Positions 14,042 through 14,968 of a stretch of DNA of 14,968 nucleotides are shown here, one piece after another (within the stretch, counting starts at the first letter, position 1; every line of letters starts with the position of its first letter). The position numbers and the translations under genes are program-made. The notes beneath the pieces were generated by a model. That model saw nothing but the letters and a program-made list of their open reading frames with translations, ran no database searches and was not told where the DNA came from. Source of the stretch: Aadella sp043822885 (GTDB lineage Bacteria > Omnitrophota > Gorgyraeia > Tantalellales > Tantalellaceae); NCBI GenBank assembly GCA_043822885.1, contig JBDRBI010000052.1, positions 1 through 14,968 of the forward strand, written 5' to 3'.

Positions 14042-14695
14042 ATGGAAGAGAAAAAGACAAAAGCCATAGAAAAAATTGAAAGAAAAATGGAGAACATGTC
14101 TTCTGACAGTTTAAGGTACCGGGTCCTTAAAAGCGCAAAAGCGTTCAAGACATCATGGATAGAATTGGGGCAGATACTTTATACCGTTTGGAAAGATAAA
14201 TTGTACAAGGATTGGGGATATAGCGAATTCGACGCGTATACTTCAAAAGAGATCGGAATAAGAGGACAAACATCGCTTAAATTGCTTAAGTCATACTCTT
14301 TTCTTGAAAGATCGGAACCGCAGTATCTAAAGAGAGAGCACGAAGGGGAAAGCAGCGCCGCCGAGGTACCTACATACGAGGCCATTGATGTTCTAAGACG
14401 CGCCAGTGATAATAAAGATATTGCAAAAGAAGATTATACCCGGATCAGGAAATATGTTCTTGAGGACGGGAAAGACGCTAAAGAGGCGCAAAGGGATCTC
14501 ACTCAAATAATAAAAAATAATGAAGAACTGAAACCTCAGGAAGTTCATGAGAAAAAACATGAAGCACAACTGAAACGTTTCTTAAGTCTCTTAAAATCGA
14601 TAAAAAAAGAACTATACATCTCAAAAACCCTTCCGGAAAGAATAGTTAAAGAAACAGATAAATTGATCAGCATGATAGAGAACGAAATGTCCTAA
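14042..14695 (+). CDS. Unrecognised helical protein, possibly DNA-binding in its first half
   Basis: A 217-residue, strongly charged, mainly helical protein without signal or membrane segment. Residues 22-90 have the pattern WIELGQILYTVWKDKLYKDW (39-58), then GYSEFDAYTSKEIGIRGQTS and LKLLKSYSFLE. This resembles phage- and plasmid-type proteins with a compact helix-turn-helix module, but I cannot name the family. Residues 111-160 are helical, with many Lys, Asp and Glu. Residues 165-216 (HEKKHEAQLKRFLSLLKSIK) look like a coiled coil. GGAAGGGGA at 14025-14033, immediately after the repeat end, serves as ribosome site. No promoter was found between the cupin and this gene. A regulatory or nucleoid role is possible but unproven. 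Confidence 0.75.
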   Translation: MEEKKTKAIEKIERKMENMSSDSLRYRVLKSAKAFKTSWIELGQILYTVWKDKLYKDWGYSEFDAYTSKEIGIRGQTSLKLLKSYSFLERSEPQYLKREHEGESSAAEVPTYEAIDVLRRASDNKDIAKEDYTRIRKYVLEDGKDAKEAQRDLTQIIKNNEELKPQEVHEKKHEAQLKRFLSLLKSIKKELYISKTLPERIVKETDKLISMIENEMS

Positions 14696-14727
14696 AAGAG
14701 AAAATTCCGGACGAGGTTATTTTTTAG

Positions 14728-14756
14728 TTGACAATAACTTTCTATTATGTTAACAT
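14728..14756 (+). promoter_or_regulatory. Promoter of the right-edge exported protein
   Basis: A perfect TTGACA (14728-14733), 17 bases, then TAACAT (14751-14756) with TGT before it. The -10 lies inside a perfect 12-bp palindrome, TATGTTAACATA (14746-14757), which could be an operator. The start is expected near 14763, about 45 bases before the ATG. Confidence 0.6.
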
Positions 14757-14807
14757 ATTAAGTGTAGATAGGCAGTTTAATTTCAGCTCGAAAGGAAAGA
14801 TCAAACT

Positions 14808-14968
14808 ATGGTAAACCGGAAAAGTAGCATATGCGTAATAGTGACAGTGGTGTTTGTTTTTAGTATGAGCACAGCTTACGGCAAGGTTCGTTTTGGTTCT
14901 TTGGAAGAGAAAAAAACTTCCGAAGGAACGGCGGCCATAAAGGGAAACAATGCCGAGGAAGTGATGTC
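14808..14968 (+). CDS. Start of an exported protein (cut by right edge)
   Basis: The frame is open from ATG 14808 to the window end (53 codons seen). AAAGGAAAG at 14791-14799 is a good ribosome site. The N-terminus has the form of a Sec signal peptide: basic MVNRKSS, a hydrophobic core ICVIVTVVFVF and a small-residue region SMSTAYG around residues 19-25, where cleavage is likely. The visible mature part (KVRFGSLEEKKTSEGTAAIK) is polar and gives no family clue. There is no lipobox cysteine. It has its own promoter and is probably the first gene of a new unit. Confidence 0.7.
   Translation, partial: MVNRKSSICVIVTVVFVFSMSTAYGKVRFGSLEEKKTSEGTAAIKGNNAEEVM

Noticed and set aside
13842..14079. Two overlapping forward open frames of 66 and 68 codons
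   Set aside because: Both read through the rearranged repeat and the start of the next gene, and have no ribosome site of their own.

Overview
The window is about 15 kb of bacterial chromosome with fairly low GC, 13 complete protein genes and two fragments at the edges. There is no tRNA, rRNA, CRISPR array, transposase or phage structural gene. A lipobox protein, a secreted protein cut by the right edge and the gene style point to a Gram-negative-type, probably uncultured bacterium. The gene content reminds me of Candidatus Omnitrophota and similar candidate phyla, but that is an impression and not a placement.

Region 1 (1-4093). After a gene tail (2-79) and a regulatory stretch with repeated GTTnACAAC boxes comes a one-chain regulator (winged helix, GHKL-type ATPase, STAS-like tail). 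A PfkB-type sugar-phosphate kinase with an extra helical N-terminus follows it. A second, divergent PfkB-type kinase on the minus strand runs into it tail to tail with a 6-nt overlap.

Region 2 (4094-7906). After a MITE-like repeat comes a self-contained transcription unit. It has an excellent promoter (TTGACA-17-TATACT), a HAD phosphatase, a GH130 mannoside phosphorylase and a GPH-family sugar/cation symporter, and it ends at a strong intrinsic terminator. This reads as uptake and phosphorolysis of a beta-mannoside.

Region 3 (7907-13207) is the most distinctive part: GT, GH130, GT, GT, GH130 in one direction. The two GT+GH130 pairs are diverged copies of one cassette; the GH130 pair is ungapped and about 70% identical by my count. 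The odd GT between them has its own promoter. All three glycosyltransferase-like proteins lack the EX7E glutamates usual in retaining GT-B enzymes, while the GH130 proteins keep the residues expected for phosphorolysis. My hypothesis is a synthesis-and-recovery cycle for a beta-mannosyl glycan (reserve, solute or surface glycan), with mannose-1-phosphate as the recovered product, linked to sugar import and glycolytic kinases next door.

Region 4 (13208-14968) holds a small lipoprotein with repeated TAG motifs, a cupin, another copy of the repeat, an unrecognised helical protein and the start of an exported protein. The lipoprotein and cupin genes have -10 boxes placed so that their transcripts should start at or next to the ATG (leaderless). 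Six of seven promoters I could place carry an extended -10 (TGnTAnnnT).
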